Positions 1 through 10,554 of a stretch of 64,000 nt of DNA are shown here, piece by piece. The notes under the pieces were generated by a model. That model had not been told where the DNA came from and made no database searches. It saw only the letters and a program-made list of their open reading frames with translations. Made by a program: the position numbers and the translations under genes. The stretch comes from Acanthosepion esculentum (taxonomy: Eukaryota; Mollusca; Cephalopoda; Sepiida; Sepiidae), in assembly GCA_964036315.1 (NCBI GenBank), contig OZ038510.1:85482073-85546072 (forward strand). The letters run 5' to 3'. Each line of letters begins with the position of its first letter. Within the stretch, counting starts at the first letter, position 1.

Positions 1-384
1 TTTAAATTGTAAGAACGTTTTGGAGATGATAATGATTTACTGTGTTTTGTGGTTTATTTTGCCTTACAGCATATCAACACCTCAATAGGTTATTTAATGC
101 CGACAAGATTTTTAGGATAGGTTCGTATGAATAGAATATATATTCTTTTTAAGAAATCAGTTTGTAGGAGATTTGGTTTGGTTTATTTTGTTTTACGGCA
201 TATCGACACCTCAATGGGTTATTAATACCGACAAGATTTTTAGGATAGGTTCGTATGAATAGAATATATATTCTTTGTAAGAAATCAGTTTGTAGGAGAT
301 TTGGTTTGGTTTATTTTGTTTTACGGTATATCAACTTCAAAGATTTATTTCATGCCGACAAAATTTTTTTAGGATAGGTTAGTG
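1..384 (+). repeat. Three diverged tandem units of about 126 bp
   Basis: Three imperfect head-to-tail copies begin near 49, 176 and 303. Each carries the phrases TTACGGCATATCAACAC and GATTTTTAGGATAGGTTCG. The same array recurs at 19680-20060, where it again lies next to a LINE 3' tail. No coding potential is seen. The family is not recognised. Confidence 0.75.
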
Positions 385-830
385 GCTTTACTGCCTTGCT
401 TGGGATCGATTTTGTTAAATAAAATCCCATGAAGAATTCGCAATATTGTTGGTCCTCATCCGGCGTCTCGTTTTCAGTCACTTTCCCACCGTCGTAAGGT
501 TACCCCCCCCCCCGTGTCTTTTCTATAAATACTTTCATGGTAATTGTTCGGGTGAATCTTTGCTATGTTGCCTAGACGTTTTGAAATTAAGCGCAGGACT
601 GGATAGGCGCCGAGATCTCATCAATATACAGCTGTGCTAGCTAGATGCAACCGTAAATTCTAGGCTAACAGTTTCTTTTCTCGCTTGTTGAACCCCTTTC
701 CGATTCCTTGATTCCTTTTAGATGTCGCTAATTAGTAATGTTTCCGTTCCTAATTCTTCTAAACTCAGTAAACCCTTGTGTCGCAGTGGCCTTACTGCCT
801 TGCATGGGGTGAAACTGATTTTTGAAAAAG
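385..830 (+). pseudogene. LINE 3' end: C-terminus of reverse-transcriptase ORF plus 3' tail
   Basis: The reading frame at 446-640 gives a decayed version of the C-terminal region of a non-LTR retrotransposon ORF2, with the recognisable block FYKYFHGNCSGESLL. The same block is much better preserved at 63791-64000. Downstream, 3' UTR sequence ends with a tail phrase near CTTTACTGCCTTGCATGGGGTG (close to 785-808), which marks this family at several other places in the window. A second tail piece lies at 385-415, so an older truncated copy probably precedes this one. Poly-C at 505-514 disrupts the frame. This is a 5'-truncated dead copy. The family assignment (CR1/Jockey-type) is tentative. Confidence 0.7.
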
Positions 831-919
831 ACTAGTAGAACTGGTACAAGTTTTGATTACAGTATAAAATGGCATATTGGTCGATAGATTTGAAGATAAT
901 AGGATAGACAGATACAAAG

Positions 920-1071
<152 letters not shown>

Positions 1072-1249
1072 CAGCAAAAAATTACCTCATCTGGGTATAG
1101 TCTATTTCAAACAAGCACTGCTATGTGCCAGCTATCCTCAGCCCAATACTGTCTGGAAATGGTGTTTTTTTTTTTTTTTAATTTGGTTTGGATAGCTTTG
1201 TTTGTTTGTTTGTTTGGGTTTTATGGCATATCAACCACTGTGGGTTAAG

Positions 1250-1500
1250 GTTTAGATAGCGTTGTTGAAGACGTATGTGGCCGCTTAAGAGGACGCCTCA
1301 CTTTAGATAAAGACTCTGGGTTGATGACCCTGGATCAGTTTTAATATCTGATATTACTAGGATCCACCTTGATTTTATACCAAAGGATCAATCGCTATCT
1401 ACTGTCTTCCTAATTACTCTTTTAGATGCCGCTAATTAGTAATATTTCCGTTCCTAATTCTTCCAAACTCAGTAGAATTCGTAGAAGTTTTGATTACGAC
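1250..1500 (+). repeat. Mixed repeat debris: U2-like/mariner-3' motif and LINE 3' UTR
   Basis: Positions 1331-1395 contain GGATCAGTTTTAATATCTG followed by a TACTAGGATCCA stretch. This is shared with 29915-29990 and 45450-45520, where it follows a mariner remnant. It also resembles the U2 snRNA segment around its Sm-proximal region. Positions 1415-1480 repeat the LINE 3' UTR phrase seen at 720-770 (GATGCCGCTAATTAGTAAT). No gene is visible. Confidence 0.5.
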
Positions 1501-1552
1501 ATAAAATGATATATGGATAGATAGATTTGAAGATAATAGGATAGAAAGAATT

Positions 1553-1584
<32 letters not shown>

Positions 1585-1595
1585 TATTTTATGTC

Positions 1596-1760
1596 ATCCA
1601 CAGACTGTTTCGCAGCTCATCAGTGTGACTAGACGTCCGGTTGCCTCTAGCTAGGATCGAAACCCGACTGAATTGGCGTCAGTCGGAACTTCTACACTAA
1701 GCCGTCGACTCACGGCAGGGATGAAGATGAATTTTAGCGTGTTTGTTTTTTTTTTAGATT
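1596..1760 (-). mobile_element. tRNA-like SINE fragment
   Basis: Read on the minus strand, a box-A-like stretch (CGGCTTAGTGTAGAAG) is followed about 40 bases later by a box-B-like GGGTTTCGATCC. This is the spacing expected for an RNA polymerase III internal promoter. It does not fold as a proper tRNA acceptor stem, so I call a SINE head rather than a tRNA gene. A short (CA)(TA) tract lies just before it. Confidence 0.45.
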
Positions 1761-1898
1761 TAGATAAACACAGAGTGACTGACAGTGACTCAATTCTGCC
1801 GAAGAGTCATGCTATATTAACTTAAATAGTCACTGTTTACAAACTCATACCTCAAACCAAAGAGCTCAAACGGAATTAATTTTTCAGGAGCCAATTAG

Positions 1899-2435
1899 GT
1901 CCAATGTCCGATTTATTTAAAGATTCCTTGGATTGGGGATAAGGGCCAAAGCTTAGTTAAGCAAATTAGTAAGTCGGTTTCTGGTTGTTTTCCTTCTGTT
2001 GCTTTGCGTTGTATTTTTCGAACTAGGTTGGCGTTTCCGTCGTTTCGCAAGGATGAATTGCCCTACATCAAATTAAATAATTTGGTATATGAATTTAATT
2101 GCCAGTGCACTGCTGGTTATGCGGGGCGTACAACCTTGCATTTGGAAACAAGAATTAATCAACATGTACCTTCTAAAATACGACTTGGCAAAATAGATAA
2201 CATGTGTTATCTTCCCTCTACAAATATGGAATCGGCTATTGCGCAACACCTAGTAGAGAATATAGCCTGTGCCAAGTCGTATACGAAAGAGTGGTTCAAA
2301 ATTATTCACATAGCTGGTTCCAACAATCGTTTGAAGATTTTGGAATCAATCTGTATAGGATTACGGAAACCTTCTCTTTGCCGGCAGAAGGATTTTGTGA
2401 AGTCCTTTAATTTGTTGGGGGATATTTTGTTTTAA
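1899..2435 (+). pseudogene. Penelope-like element, C-terminal GIY-YIG endonuclease domain
   Basis: One frame is open for about 178 codons, from just after a stop at 1896 to 2435. It starts with the PLE connector region (IPWIGDKGQSLVKQI, then CIFRTR). It continues into a GIY-YIG nuclease: LVYEFNCQC supplies the GIY-type strand with two PLE-type cysteines, then YAGRT replaces YIGxT, and the ETRINQH helix carries the catalytic-type Arg. The reverse-transcriptase half is absent, so this is a 5'-truncated copy whose endonuclease frame is still intact. In PLEs this domain nicks target DNA to prime reverse transcription. It is probably not expressed as an independent gene. A hammerhead-like core lies 156 bp downstream. 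Confidence 0.8.
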
Positions 2436-2590
2436 CTGTCCCTCACTATTTACACGCAATTACCCCTCCCCTCGTTATAATTATATACACTTATATGTTA
2501 TTGATTTTAGCATGCCCCCCCCCTTTTTTGCTCTTCATTTTCGTTGCTGTTCTTTTCGTTTAATTTATCAATTTTTCCAACGATTTTCTC

Positions 2591-2613
2591 CTGATGAGAT
2601 GTTGGACGAAAGG
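2591..2613 (+). ncRNA. Degenerate hammerhead-ribozyme-like core downstream of PLE
   Basis: CTGATGA at 2591-2597 and GAAA at 2608-2611 are separated by a ten-base GATGTTGGAC. This can form only a poor helix II. The position, in the 3' flank of a PLE nuclease frame, is where PLEs are known to carry hammerheads. It is probably inactive. Confidence 0.35.
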
Positions 2614-2659
2614 CCCTTAGGAACTATTACCATTAATAAATTCCTTGTTTTTAAAACAG

Positions 2660-2728
<69 letters not shown>
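2660..2728. repeat. (TA)n microsatellite
   Basis: About 34 uninterrupted TA units lie immediately before a PLE-type terminal repeat at 2728-2870. Confidence 0.97.
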
Positions 2729-2731
<3 letters not shown>

Positions 2732-2870
2732 AGGATCATATTTTATTCATAAAAAACAATACAAAAGTATCACGACGAATAAAATTTTAGATACGTTTCG
2801 GCCGACACTTCTTCAGAAAAAAATGATATCTATGGAAAATAAAACTAGGCGGTTGACAATATTCTTTTTT
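2728..2870 (-). mobile_element. PLE-type terminal repeat with reduced hammerhead motif
   Basis: On the minus strand CTGAAGA (2810-2816) is followed by a short GTGTCGGCC spacer and GAAAC (2795-2799). It continues as CGTATCTAAAATTTTATTCG. The same block occurs in inverted orientation as a pair at 3630-3870. It abuts a TA tract. Confidence 0.55.
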
Positions 2871-3493
2871 CAAAAAGAGTAATCCCGAAGACTGTAGATA
2901 GCGATTGACATTGCATTTGAATTTTTGCAGATTAAATTTGGCTGGAAAGCATGGAGCCGTAATTGTGTTCCACGAGCGAGTAGTGTAAGAGAAGAAACTT
3001 ACGGCTACATCTAACTAGATATATGATCGCCTAAGCGTGTATCACGCATGGCACGTAACTGAATCGGAGAGCCGAGTTCGAATTCCAGTCGAATCCATTA
3101 CATTCACTTACGTGCTAATACCCTTGGGAAAGGTAAGAATCCTCTTCTTCTCTTTCCAGCTATGGGTAAATAGCGTTACAGACTCGATCCTATAGCTTTG
3201 GATGGCAAATGGCCTGGAAGAAGAACAACTCTGAATTCAAAATCTGCGGAATGTCGTTTGGGGATCTTGCGGCACGTAGTCCACCAGGTCTCTGTGTTCG
3301 GTCCTTCAATAAGGGTGAATGGTTCTGCACAAAATCTTTACCATTGTAATCAAATCTCATGTGCTGGTGTCGGGCTTTCGGTTCCTAGGTACTGAGCTGC
3401 TTGACTCGCATACGTCGAATTCGACAGGAAAGTCGATTATTCGGTCTGAATTAACATTGAGCTCTCAGAACGGATTACCAAGATTTTCATTAC

Positions 3494-3500
<7 letters not shown>
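2870..3500. other. Repeat-derived spacer with a tRNA-like SINE head
   Basis: Around 3020-3105 a box-B-like GAGTTCGAATTCC follows a possible box A, suggesting a plus-strand SINE. At about 3160 the phrase CAGCTATGGGTAAATAG matches the border of the minisatellite-bearing repeats at 57.8 and 62.1 kb. Nothing else is recognised. Confidence 0.35.

Positions 3501-3577
<77 letters not shown>
3500..3577. repeat. (TA)n microsatellite
   Basis: Uninterrupted TA tract, ending in a few TATG/TGTA variants. Confidence 0.97.
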
Positions 3578-3585
<8 letters not shown>

Positions 3586-3629
3586 ATAAAACAGATTATT
3601 ATTGTCACATCAGGATAAAAATGATCTTT

Positions 3630-3870
3630 AAAAAATGGATCTTATTTTATTCATAAAAAACGATAAAAAAATTATTAAGACGAATAAAATTTTATATACA
3701 TTTCGACCGACACATCTTCAGAAAAAGTAATACTGTTAAAGGCTTAGTTTTATTTTCCGATGATATTATTTTCTCTGAAGAAGTGTCGGTCGAAAGGTAC
3801 CTAAAATTTTATTCGTCCTGATACTTTTGTATCGTTTTTATGAGTAAATTATGATCCCTTTTTAAAATAT
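3630..3870. mobile_element. Inverted pair of PLE-type terminal repeats with hammerhead-like cores
   Basis: The left arm (3630-3726, minus sense) carries CTGAAGA (3715-3721) and GAAA. The right arm (3770-3870, plus sense) carries CTGAAGA at 3775-3781 and GAAA at 3792-3795. Both continue into the same AAAATTTTATTCG block. The arms face each other around a 45-bp spacer, so the locus can fold as a long hairpin. Confidence 0.6.
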
Positions 3871-3911
3871 TATTTTATCCTGGTGTGGCAATAATAATCT
3901 GAATATATATA

Positions 3912-3932
3912 TATTGCTTTGTAATGGAAGTA

Positions 3933-4026
<94 letters not shown>

Positions 4027-4035
4027 TACTTCCTT

Positions 4036-4119
<84 letters not shown>

Positions 4120-4137
4120 TACTTCCATTACAAAGCA
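3912..4137. repeat. Palindrome interleaved with two long TA tracts
   Basis: TTGCTTTGTAATGGAAGTAC at 3914-3933 is followed by about 44 TA units (3934-4024). A short inner inverted block (TAGGTACTTCCTTTACA) follows, then about 40 TA units (4038-4117), then the reverse complement of the first arm ending at 4137. Everything between the arms is itself self-complementary. Confidence 0.85.
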
Positions 4138-4460
4138 ACGCCTAAGGTATTTTTAAAAAAATCTTACTTAAAGTTTTATTTTATCTTTAATTTCAAGCTA
4201 ATAGATTATATTTAATATTTTCAATATTTTGCTGCATTCCAAAATAATTTAAATTGGCTGGATGAGTTTGGGATTTGAAATCGTCAAAATCCCTGATTTT
4301 AAGTGCCATATTTTGCTATCTGACAACACAATGTAAATGACTGGATTAAAAATTCTTTCCAAAATTAAAGATATTTTCTAAAACTTTTTTTGGGGGGAAT
4401 ATTAGATAATTTACAGTTAAGTTTAACTGATTTGAAACAAATATTACTTACTCTTAGTCT
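4138..4460. other. AT-rich spacer, nothing recognised
   Basis: No repeat, frame or RNA structure stood out in this stretch. Confidence 0.5.
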
Positions 4461-4461
4461 A

Positions 4462-4932
4462 AAATGACGCAGAGTAAGAGTGAGTGAGAGAGAGAGTGAG
4501 AGAGAATGAGAGAGTGTGTGTGTGAAAGAGAGAGAGAGTGTATGTGAAAGAGAGAGAGAAAGAGAGAAAGGGAGAAAGAGAGAGAGAATGAGTGAGTGTG
4601 TGTGTGTGAAAGAGAGAGAGAGAAAGAGAGAGTGTGAAAGAGAGAGTGAGAAAGAGAGAGAGTGGGAGAGAGAGATATATAGAGAGAGTGTGAAAGAGAG
4701 AAAGAGAGAGTGCGAGAGATAGAGAGAGGGTGTGTGAAAGAAAGAGAGAGTGTGAGAGAGAAAGAGAGAGAGAGAAAAAGAGAGAGTGTGTGTGAAAGAG
4801 AGAGAGAGAAAGAGAGAGAGAAAGAGAGAGAAAGAGAGAGAGAAAGAGAGAGTGTGTGTGAGAGAGAGAGTGTGTGTGTGAAAGAGAGAGAGAGAGATAA
4901 AGAGAGAGATAAAGAGAGAGAGAGAGATTGCT
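4462..4932. repeat. (GA)n-rich polypurine tract
   Basis: Purine-only GA/GAGAAA runs are broken by GTGTGTGTG islands. Long frames on both strands (for example 223 codons at 4365-5036 minus) are low-complexity Ser/Leu/His or Glu/Arg strings and are not genes. Confidence 0.95.
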
Positions 4933-4934
4933 TG

Positions 4935-5180
4935 ATTGAAAAGGTTAGAAGTAACCGTAAGTTCTAACACTTTCTTCTGTTGCACTTCTTGCTTGTGAAA
5001 TTCCCTTCCGCTTTCTTTGGATTTCAAAAATTTCAATGCAATGTCAATCGTTCTCTTGTCTTGTCCATAATTGTCCTTTTATTGCCCTCTCTCCTTGATA
5101 GTAGTTTATCTCATATTCTATAACACTCAGTAGCCCCTCGTGTTCTAGTGTTTTAATTCCTTGTTTGGGGTGACATGATT
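4935..5180 (+). mobile_element. LINE 3' UTR and tail
   Basis: The sequence contains the family's TTCAAAAATTTCAATGCAATGTC phrase region (also at 9968 and 19395). It ends with CACTCAGTAGCCCCTCGTG then GCTTGGGGTGA-like tail sequence, and runs directly into a GATA array. It is truncated to the 3' end only. Confidence 0.6.
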
Positions 5181-5183
5181 AAT

Positions 5184-5190
5184 AAGATAG

Positions 5191-5222
<32 letters not shown>

Positions 5223-5395
5223 GAATAGATTGAGATGGATAATGATTAGATAGATAGATAGATAGATAGATATGAATAGATTGAGATGGATAATGATTAG
5301 ATAGATAGATAGATAGATAGATATGAATAGATTGAGATGGATAATGATTAGATAGATAGATAGATAGATATGAATAGATTGAGATGGATAATGAT

Positions 5396-5461
<66 letters not shown>

Positions 5462-5525
5462 TGAATAGATTGAGATGGATAATGATTAGATAGATAGATA
5501 TGAATAGATTGAGATGGATAATGAT

Positions 5526-5559
<34 letters not shown>

Positions 5560-5584
5560 TGAATAGATTGAGATGGATAATGAT

Positions 5585-5650
<66 letters not shown>

Positions 5651-5675
5651 TGAATAGATTGAGATGGATAATGAT

Positions 5676-5717
<42 letters not shown>

Positions 5718-5742
5718 TGAATAGATTGAGATGGATAATGAT

Positions 5743-5796
<54 letters not shown>

Positions 5797-5874
5797 TGAA
5801 TAGATTGAGATGGATAATGATTAGATAGATAGATAGATTGATATGAATAGATTGAGATGGATAATGATTAGATC

Positions 5875-5922
<48 letters not shown>

Positions 5923-5947
5923 TGAATAGATTGAGATGGATAATGAT

Positions 5948-6005
<58 letters not shown>

Positions 6006-6073
6006 TGAATAGATTGAGATGGATAAGGATTAGATAGATAGATAGATATGAATAGATTGAGATGGATAATGAT

Positions 6074-6131
<58 letters not shown>

Positions 6132-6142
6132 TGAATAGATAG
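5184..6142 (+). repeat. GATA compound satellite with 33-bp spacer
   Basis: (GATA)n blocks of varied length alternate about 14 times with the spacer TATGAATAGATTGAGATGGA followed by TAATGATTA. The spacer is nearly invariant while GATA copy number varies, so expansion occurs mainly in the tetranucleotide. Confidence 0.95.
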
Positions 6143-6189
6143 TTGCTTAAATCATTGTCAAAATCTTTTTATGCTTGGGTCTAATAAAT

Positions 6190-6887
6190 AGAAAAAAGTG
6201 ATTCCTCTCTTCTTATGTGCCGTGTCCCTTCAAGACGTAGGCGATCATGGCTCTCCACATCTTCCTGTCCATTGTAGCTCTTAATAAATTTTGTCTTTTT
6301 GTTATTTCTCCCAAATCTTGTTCTGTCATCCATTTGTATCAAGTACGTTACCCGCTGTTTTCCACTCTCCCCCTTCCCCTTAATCTGTCCCGTGAGTATC
6401 AGATTTCCCAAACCCTCCTTCCTCATGACGTTCCCCAGAAATTTCAACTGTCTCTTCCTGATGTTAAGTATAAGTTTCCTCTTTGTTTCCATTCTCTCCA
6501 AAACTTCCTGGTTGCTCACATGTTCGGCCCATGTTATCCTCAACATCCTTCTGTAGAACTAAATTTTCTGTTGCTTCAAGTTTTCTTAACAGTTCAGTAC
6601 TCTTTTCTTTGTTTCCAATGAAATTTACCTGTCTCTTAATACTCTGCTTGGTTTTTGAAATGCATCTTTGGTCATCCCAATACGTCTTCGGATCTCAGTG
6701 CCGCACTTTCACAGATATTTAAATTTTTCTACCTTTTTGTATGTTGGTCTTGCCCTTTTACTGATAACCAATCTTTCTGTTTTCTTGTAGTTTATACTTA
6801 GTCCTTTCTTTCGGCTTTCCTTCGCTACCTTCTGTAAGAGCTTTTGTATTTTCGTTTCCGTGTCTATCAGCTCTGTATCATTTTCAG
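6190..6887 (-). pseudogene. LINE reverse-transcriptase ORF, C-terminal remnant
   Basis: Read on the minus strand the coding sequence resembles the C-terminal part of the LINE at 55.9-57.6 kb. It runs through KVAKESRKKGLSINYKKTE, then IRRRIGMTKDAFQK, then FYRRMLRITWAEHVSNQ, KRQLKFLGNVMRKEGL and the terminal LRLEGT. Stops and frame changes occur near 6720 and 6620. The expected tail at the low-coordinate end reads as the reverse complement of the ACGTCCTGAAGGG motif region. The enzyme core motifs lie upstream and are missing. Dead copy. Confidence 0.75.
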
Positions 6888-6936
6888 TTCACAATAACTA
6901 AACTTGTAGAATTTGTAGAATTCTTGAATACAGTAT

Positions 6937-7166
6937 TGTTATGGGTCCTTACCTATAACTACAAAATGAACTCTTCCTAACACTATGAATACTCAAGAGC
7001 GAGAGAGACGAATCGAGTCGAGCCGATAGTAGTTCACTCCAAACCAGACTGACAGTCATACTAACACCTTCCACATATTGTATTACTATTCCGTGTAATA
7101 TATCTTCGTTATTTCTACTCTTGTGTTCGTGTTGTTCTTCTTTGGTCCTAACCTTGGACCATAACA
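6937..7166 (-). mobile_element. Putative solo LTR, about 230 bp
   Basis: The block is bounded by TGTTATGGGTCC and GGACCATAACA, the TG...CA inverted ends expected of an LTR. The 6937-7085 part is shared, on the opposite strand, with 33541-33690. There it directly follows Gag coding sequence, which supports an LTR of a Gypsy-type element. No clear target-site duplication is seen, so the edges are less certain. Confidence 0.55.
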
Positions 7167-7177
7167 ATTATAAAAAA

Positions 7178-7620
7178 AATAAGTGTATTTATTCATGCTT
7201 CTTGTTTCATAAAATATGATACAAGATCGAAGTGGGTTTCGGCGATCGTGCAAATATTTCTTGTGTCCCCTCGGTATTTCCCCTTTAGGCGATGTCTTAG
7301 GCACCTGACTCATGCCCCACAAACCCTTCGTGAAGGAGGAGTAATACCTGGGGAGACGGCTCCTTGAGGCCTAAGACTAATATTAATTATGAACCAAGTA
7401 AGGATATTTATCCATCTACCCCCACTCGTACAGAATGTAACACAAGGTCGAAGTTTTAAGTGGAATTCAGTCGCCGCACAAAAGTTGATCGGTTCCCCTC
7501 AGCATTTCCACTTTTGGGGACGACTCAGGCGCCCGGTAATAACCCCATCCCCCGTCCAGAATGAAAGATAATGCCTGAAATGATGACCTCCTGCGGCTCG
7601 AGCTAATGTTAATTTTATAC
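7178..7620. repeat. Two strongly diverged tandem copies of about 215 bp
   Basis: Positions 7178-7380 and 7400-7615 share order-conserved phrases: TATTTATCCAT-like start, ACAAGGTCGAAG, CCCCTC..ATTTCC, ACGACTCAGGC, and a terminal CTAATRTTAATT. No frame or RNA promoter is recognised. Confidence 0.45.
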
Positions 7621-7633
7621 TCCGATCTCTATT

Positions 7634-7913
7634 CTAGTTCCACGTGCCATGTCTAATGGATGTCAGTTATCAGTTATCTCCTGTTAATTCCCCTCTCCAA
7701 GTTCTCCACCGCCTTGACCAGGTATTGAACTCACACTCTCTGGGTCCTCTCACTGGATCTAACTAACTTGGATAAAGGCGTTAGTTAGATCCAGTGATAG
7801 GACCCAGAGAGTGTGAGTTCAATACCTGGTTAAGGCAGTGGAGAACTTGGAGAGGGGAATTAACAGGAGATAACTGATAACTGACATCCATTAAATATGG
7901 CATGTGGAACTAG
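7634..7913. repeat. Near-perfect palindrome, 134-bp arms, 12-bp loop
   Basis: The left arm is 7634-7767 and the right arm 7780-7913, separated by TTGGATAAAGGC. Only scattered mismatches separate the arms. The same right-arm sequence recurs at 17390-17520 directly before a PLE-type repeat, so this is a head-to-head junction of two terminal repeats. Confidence 0.9.
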
Positions 7914-7919
7914 AACTAT

Positions 7920-8060
7920 CTACCCCATTGAACGAAATACAGGGTTCAGTTCAACATTCCAACCACCTGAAGAAGGCCGGAGCGTACAACGGCCGAAAAG
8001 TTCTAATAAATATGACGACAAAGATGAGGTCAGTTGTCCGAATAATGTAAATAATTAAAG
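7920..8060 (+). mobile_element. PLE-type terminal repeat with hammerhead-like core
   Basis: CTGAAGA (7967-7973) is followed by a helix II hairpin with GGCCG pairing CGGCC around GAGCGTACAA, then GAAA (7995-7998). The expected GAAAC reads GAAAAG here, a likely inactivating change. The unit then continues with the ATGAGGTCAGTTGTCCG block. Confidence 0.6.
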
Positions 8061-8084
8061 AATCTAAAGTGTCTACTACGGGCG

Positions 8085-8200
8085 TTTATTTTATTTTTAT
8101 TTTATTTTATTTAATTTTATTTAATTTTATTTAATTTTATTTAATTTTATTTAATTTTATTTTATTTTATTTAATTTAATTTTATTTTTTTCTGGTGACT
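8085..8200. repeat. (ATTTTATTTA)n repeat
   Basis: Pentanucleotide TTTTA alternates with TTTAA steps for about 110 bp. Confidence 0.95.
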
Positions 8201-8520
8201 GTAGCGAGACACACTTTGCAATGTCACTTGGGTATGAGTCCGTTTTCCTTCTTGGTTCAAAAGTAAGTTAACGATTGTTAAAATGGTCGTTCACAAGTCA
8301 GCTTTGGAATAACCTCCAGTTCGCTTACTTCATGAGTAGAACTGCCAAAAAATGTCCGCACGCTGTTGTTGGAAAGTGGAAAAGAGAAAAATTCTGACCT
8401 TTCCGGAAGTGGGGGTCATAAAGTCGCACATGTGACCAAAATCCCTTTCTGGTTTCTTTATTATTTGCATCATGGGAATTTTTTTTTCTTTCTTTATTAT
8501 TCATTATTATTATTTTTACA
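8200..8520. other. Unassigned spacer
   Basis: Nothing recognised. Base composition is slightly less AT-rich than the neighbouring repeats. Confidence 0.4.
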
Positions 8521-8521
8521 C

Positions 8522-9240
8522 TATTAACATTGTTCGAACTGCTGTCCGCATCTTTATTGTCATATTCACGACGTTTCAGCCTTTGTACGTTCCAGTCATC
8601 TTCAGGGTCTGTCTATATTTCTGAGATGAGATATTGTAACTATTTACACTATTTACATTGTTCAGATTGTTGTCCTCATCTTTATTGTCATATTCACGAC
8701 GTTTCAGCCTTTGTACGTTCCAGTCATATTCAGGGTCTGTCTATATTTCTGAGATGAGATATTGTAACTATTTACACTATTTATATTGTTCAGATTGTTG
8801 TCCTCATCTTTATTGTCATGTTCACGACGTCTCAGCCTTTGTACGTACCAGTCTTCTTCAGGGTCTGTCTATATTTCTGAGATGAGATATTGTAACTATT
8901 TACACTATTTACATTGTTCAGATTGTTGTCCTCATCTTTATTGTCATATTCACGACGTTTCAGCCTTTGTACGTTCCAGTCATCTTCAGGGTTTGTCTAT
9001 ATTTCTGAGATGAGGTATTGTAACTATTTACACTATTTACATTGTTCAGATTGTTGCCTCATCTTTATTGTCATATTCACGACGTTTCAGCCTTTGTACG
9101 CTCCGGCCCTCTTCAGGGTCTGTCTATATTTCTGAGATGAGATATTGTAACTATTTACATTGTACGGACTGTTGTCCTCATGTTTATTGTCATATTCACG
9201 ACGTTTCAGCCTTTGTACGTTTCCTGTCTTCTTCAGGTGA
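8522..9240 (-). repeat. 128-bp tandem array of PLE-type units, six copies
   Basis: The phrase TATTTCTGAGATGAG starts at 8616, 8744 and 8872 and continues at the same 128-bp spacing. On the minus strand each unit contains CTGAAGA, a helix II region (ACTGGAACGTACAAAGGCT in the first copies) and GAAACGTC. This is the order of a reduced hammerhead ribozyme. The four-codon-short overlapping frames of 73-75 residues per unit are artefacts of the period. Confidence 0.85.
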
Positions 9241-9271
9241 CATACGTTGGAATTTCGCTGACTTCTTCTAT

Positions 9272-9625
9272 GGGCCGTTGTCCTTCAGGACGTGGGAAAT
9301 CATGGCTCTCCACAACTTCCTGTCCTTTGTAGTTCGTAGTCAGGCTTCTCTTCTTGCTATCTCTCCTAATTCTTTGTCCGCCAGATATTTACATAAGGAC
9401 GTTAGGTAGGTTATTCTCTGCTTTCCCCTTTGCCTTCAATAAGTCCTGAAAGTGGCAAATTCTCCAAGCCTTCTTTCCTCATTATATGCCCGTTAAATCT
9501 TTCTGATTCGAAGCATAAGTGGCCTTTTGTTTCAGTTTCCCTTAAATCATTGTCAGTGCTCACATGTTGAGGCCATGGTATTCTCAGCATCCTTCTGTAG
9601 GACCACATTTCTGTTGACACGCGTA
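9272..9625 (-). pseudogene. LINE ORF2 C-terminal remnant
   Basis: The minus strand reads EMWSYRRMLRIPWPQHVS, later HIMRKEGLENLPLSGLIEGK, the conserved tail of the same LINE family as 6190-6887 and 55.9-57.6 kb. The final part near 9290 matches the reverse complement of the WRAMIAYVLKG-encoding end. Frameshifts are present. Confidence 0.7.
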
Positions 9626-9769
9626 ATAAACCATATTAGCTTCAACTAGGCGGAAACACATATCGAAAAAAGCTTTGTTTATAAGAATTCTCTAATAGAA
9701 AAGAAATGTTTTAAATTATGTACTACCACGGTTTCGCTAAAAAAAAATTGCATTACCAAGATGAAAAAA

Positions 9770-9995
9770 ATGGCCTAAACTTAAGCTCTTCGCCATGGTA
9801 TTTAGACTTTATAAAATTTAAGCGCAGTACTAGATTGGCAGGTAGGTCTCATCAATTTACAGTTGAATTGGTTACATCAAACCGGAAGTTCTATGCTAAC
9901 AGTTTCTTTTCTCGCATTTCTCTCTTCTTCCGGTTTCTTGTTGTCTAGGCAACTTTAATCTTCAAAAATTGAAATGCAATGTCAAAAACTTAACT
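9770..9995 (+). pseudogene. LINE ORF2 C-terminus and 3' UTR
   Basis: The frame reads FIKFKRSTRLAGRSHQFTVE then NRKFYANSFFSR, the terminal region of the CR1/Jockey-like family. It is nearly identical to 19225-19400. It ends in the AACTTTAATCTTCAAAAATT 3' UTR phrase. Confidence 0.7.
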
Positions 9996-10059
9996 TTTAT
10001 CGTCAAAATCTTTATGCTGTTATTAAGAGAAAAGACCAAAGGATTATTTGATTCGTAAA

Positions 10060-10500
10060 TTATGGTTAAAAATCATTTTTGTTTTTCGTCAATGCGATGG
10101 CCAAGGATTAAACTCAAGGGGCTACTGGACGTGTAAGAGAATGAAAAGACTTTAGCAGGAACTTGAAAGTCAGTCATAAAGAGGAAATAAGGAATAAACT
10201 TCTACTCCTGTTCAAATGACCGAGGAGGAGTGTGAACCTGGAAATAGGTGAACCTATCTACCTCTATTAAGGAAAAAAATAAATAAAGAATAAATAAAAT
10301 TTCTGAATTTAGGCGGAGACGTTAAAAGTATAGAGCTGAAGAAGTCTTTAGAAGGAACAGGAAACCCAATCTTGAACAGGAAGCAAGTAAGAAACCTTTA
10401 CTCTTGTTCAACCGACAAGAGAAGGGTGTGAACCAGACCATAGGCGAACCTATCTACTCCTATTGGGGTAAAATAAATAGTAAATAAAATATACTTAATT
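10060..10500. repeat. Diverged tandem duplication of about 195 bp, with LINE-tail debris
   Basis: Copies near 10140-10300 and 10330-10490 share ACTCCTGTTCAA/ACTCTTGTTCAA, GTGTGAACC and AGGYGAACCTATCTAC. At 10085-10150 the text resembles the reversed LINE tail (AAGGGGCTACTGGACG). Confidence 0.45.
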
Positions 10501-10554
10501 GGTACCCGCATTGGTTAGATTTTTAATATCGGGTCTAATAAATAGAAAAGAATT

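Noticed and set aside
2004..2435. Intact homing-endonuclease gene
   Set aside because: The frame is a GIY-YIG domain, but the upstream IPWIGDKG connector and CIFRTR block identify it as the C-terminus of a Penelope-like element, not a free-standing nuclease.
4365..5036. 223-codon minus-strand open frame
   Set aside because: Arises from a GA/GT repeat tract (SLSLFHTHT-type repeats); the flanking residues have no homology I recognise.
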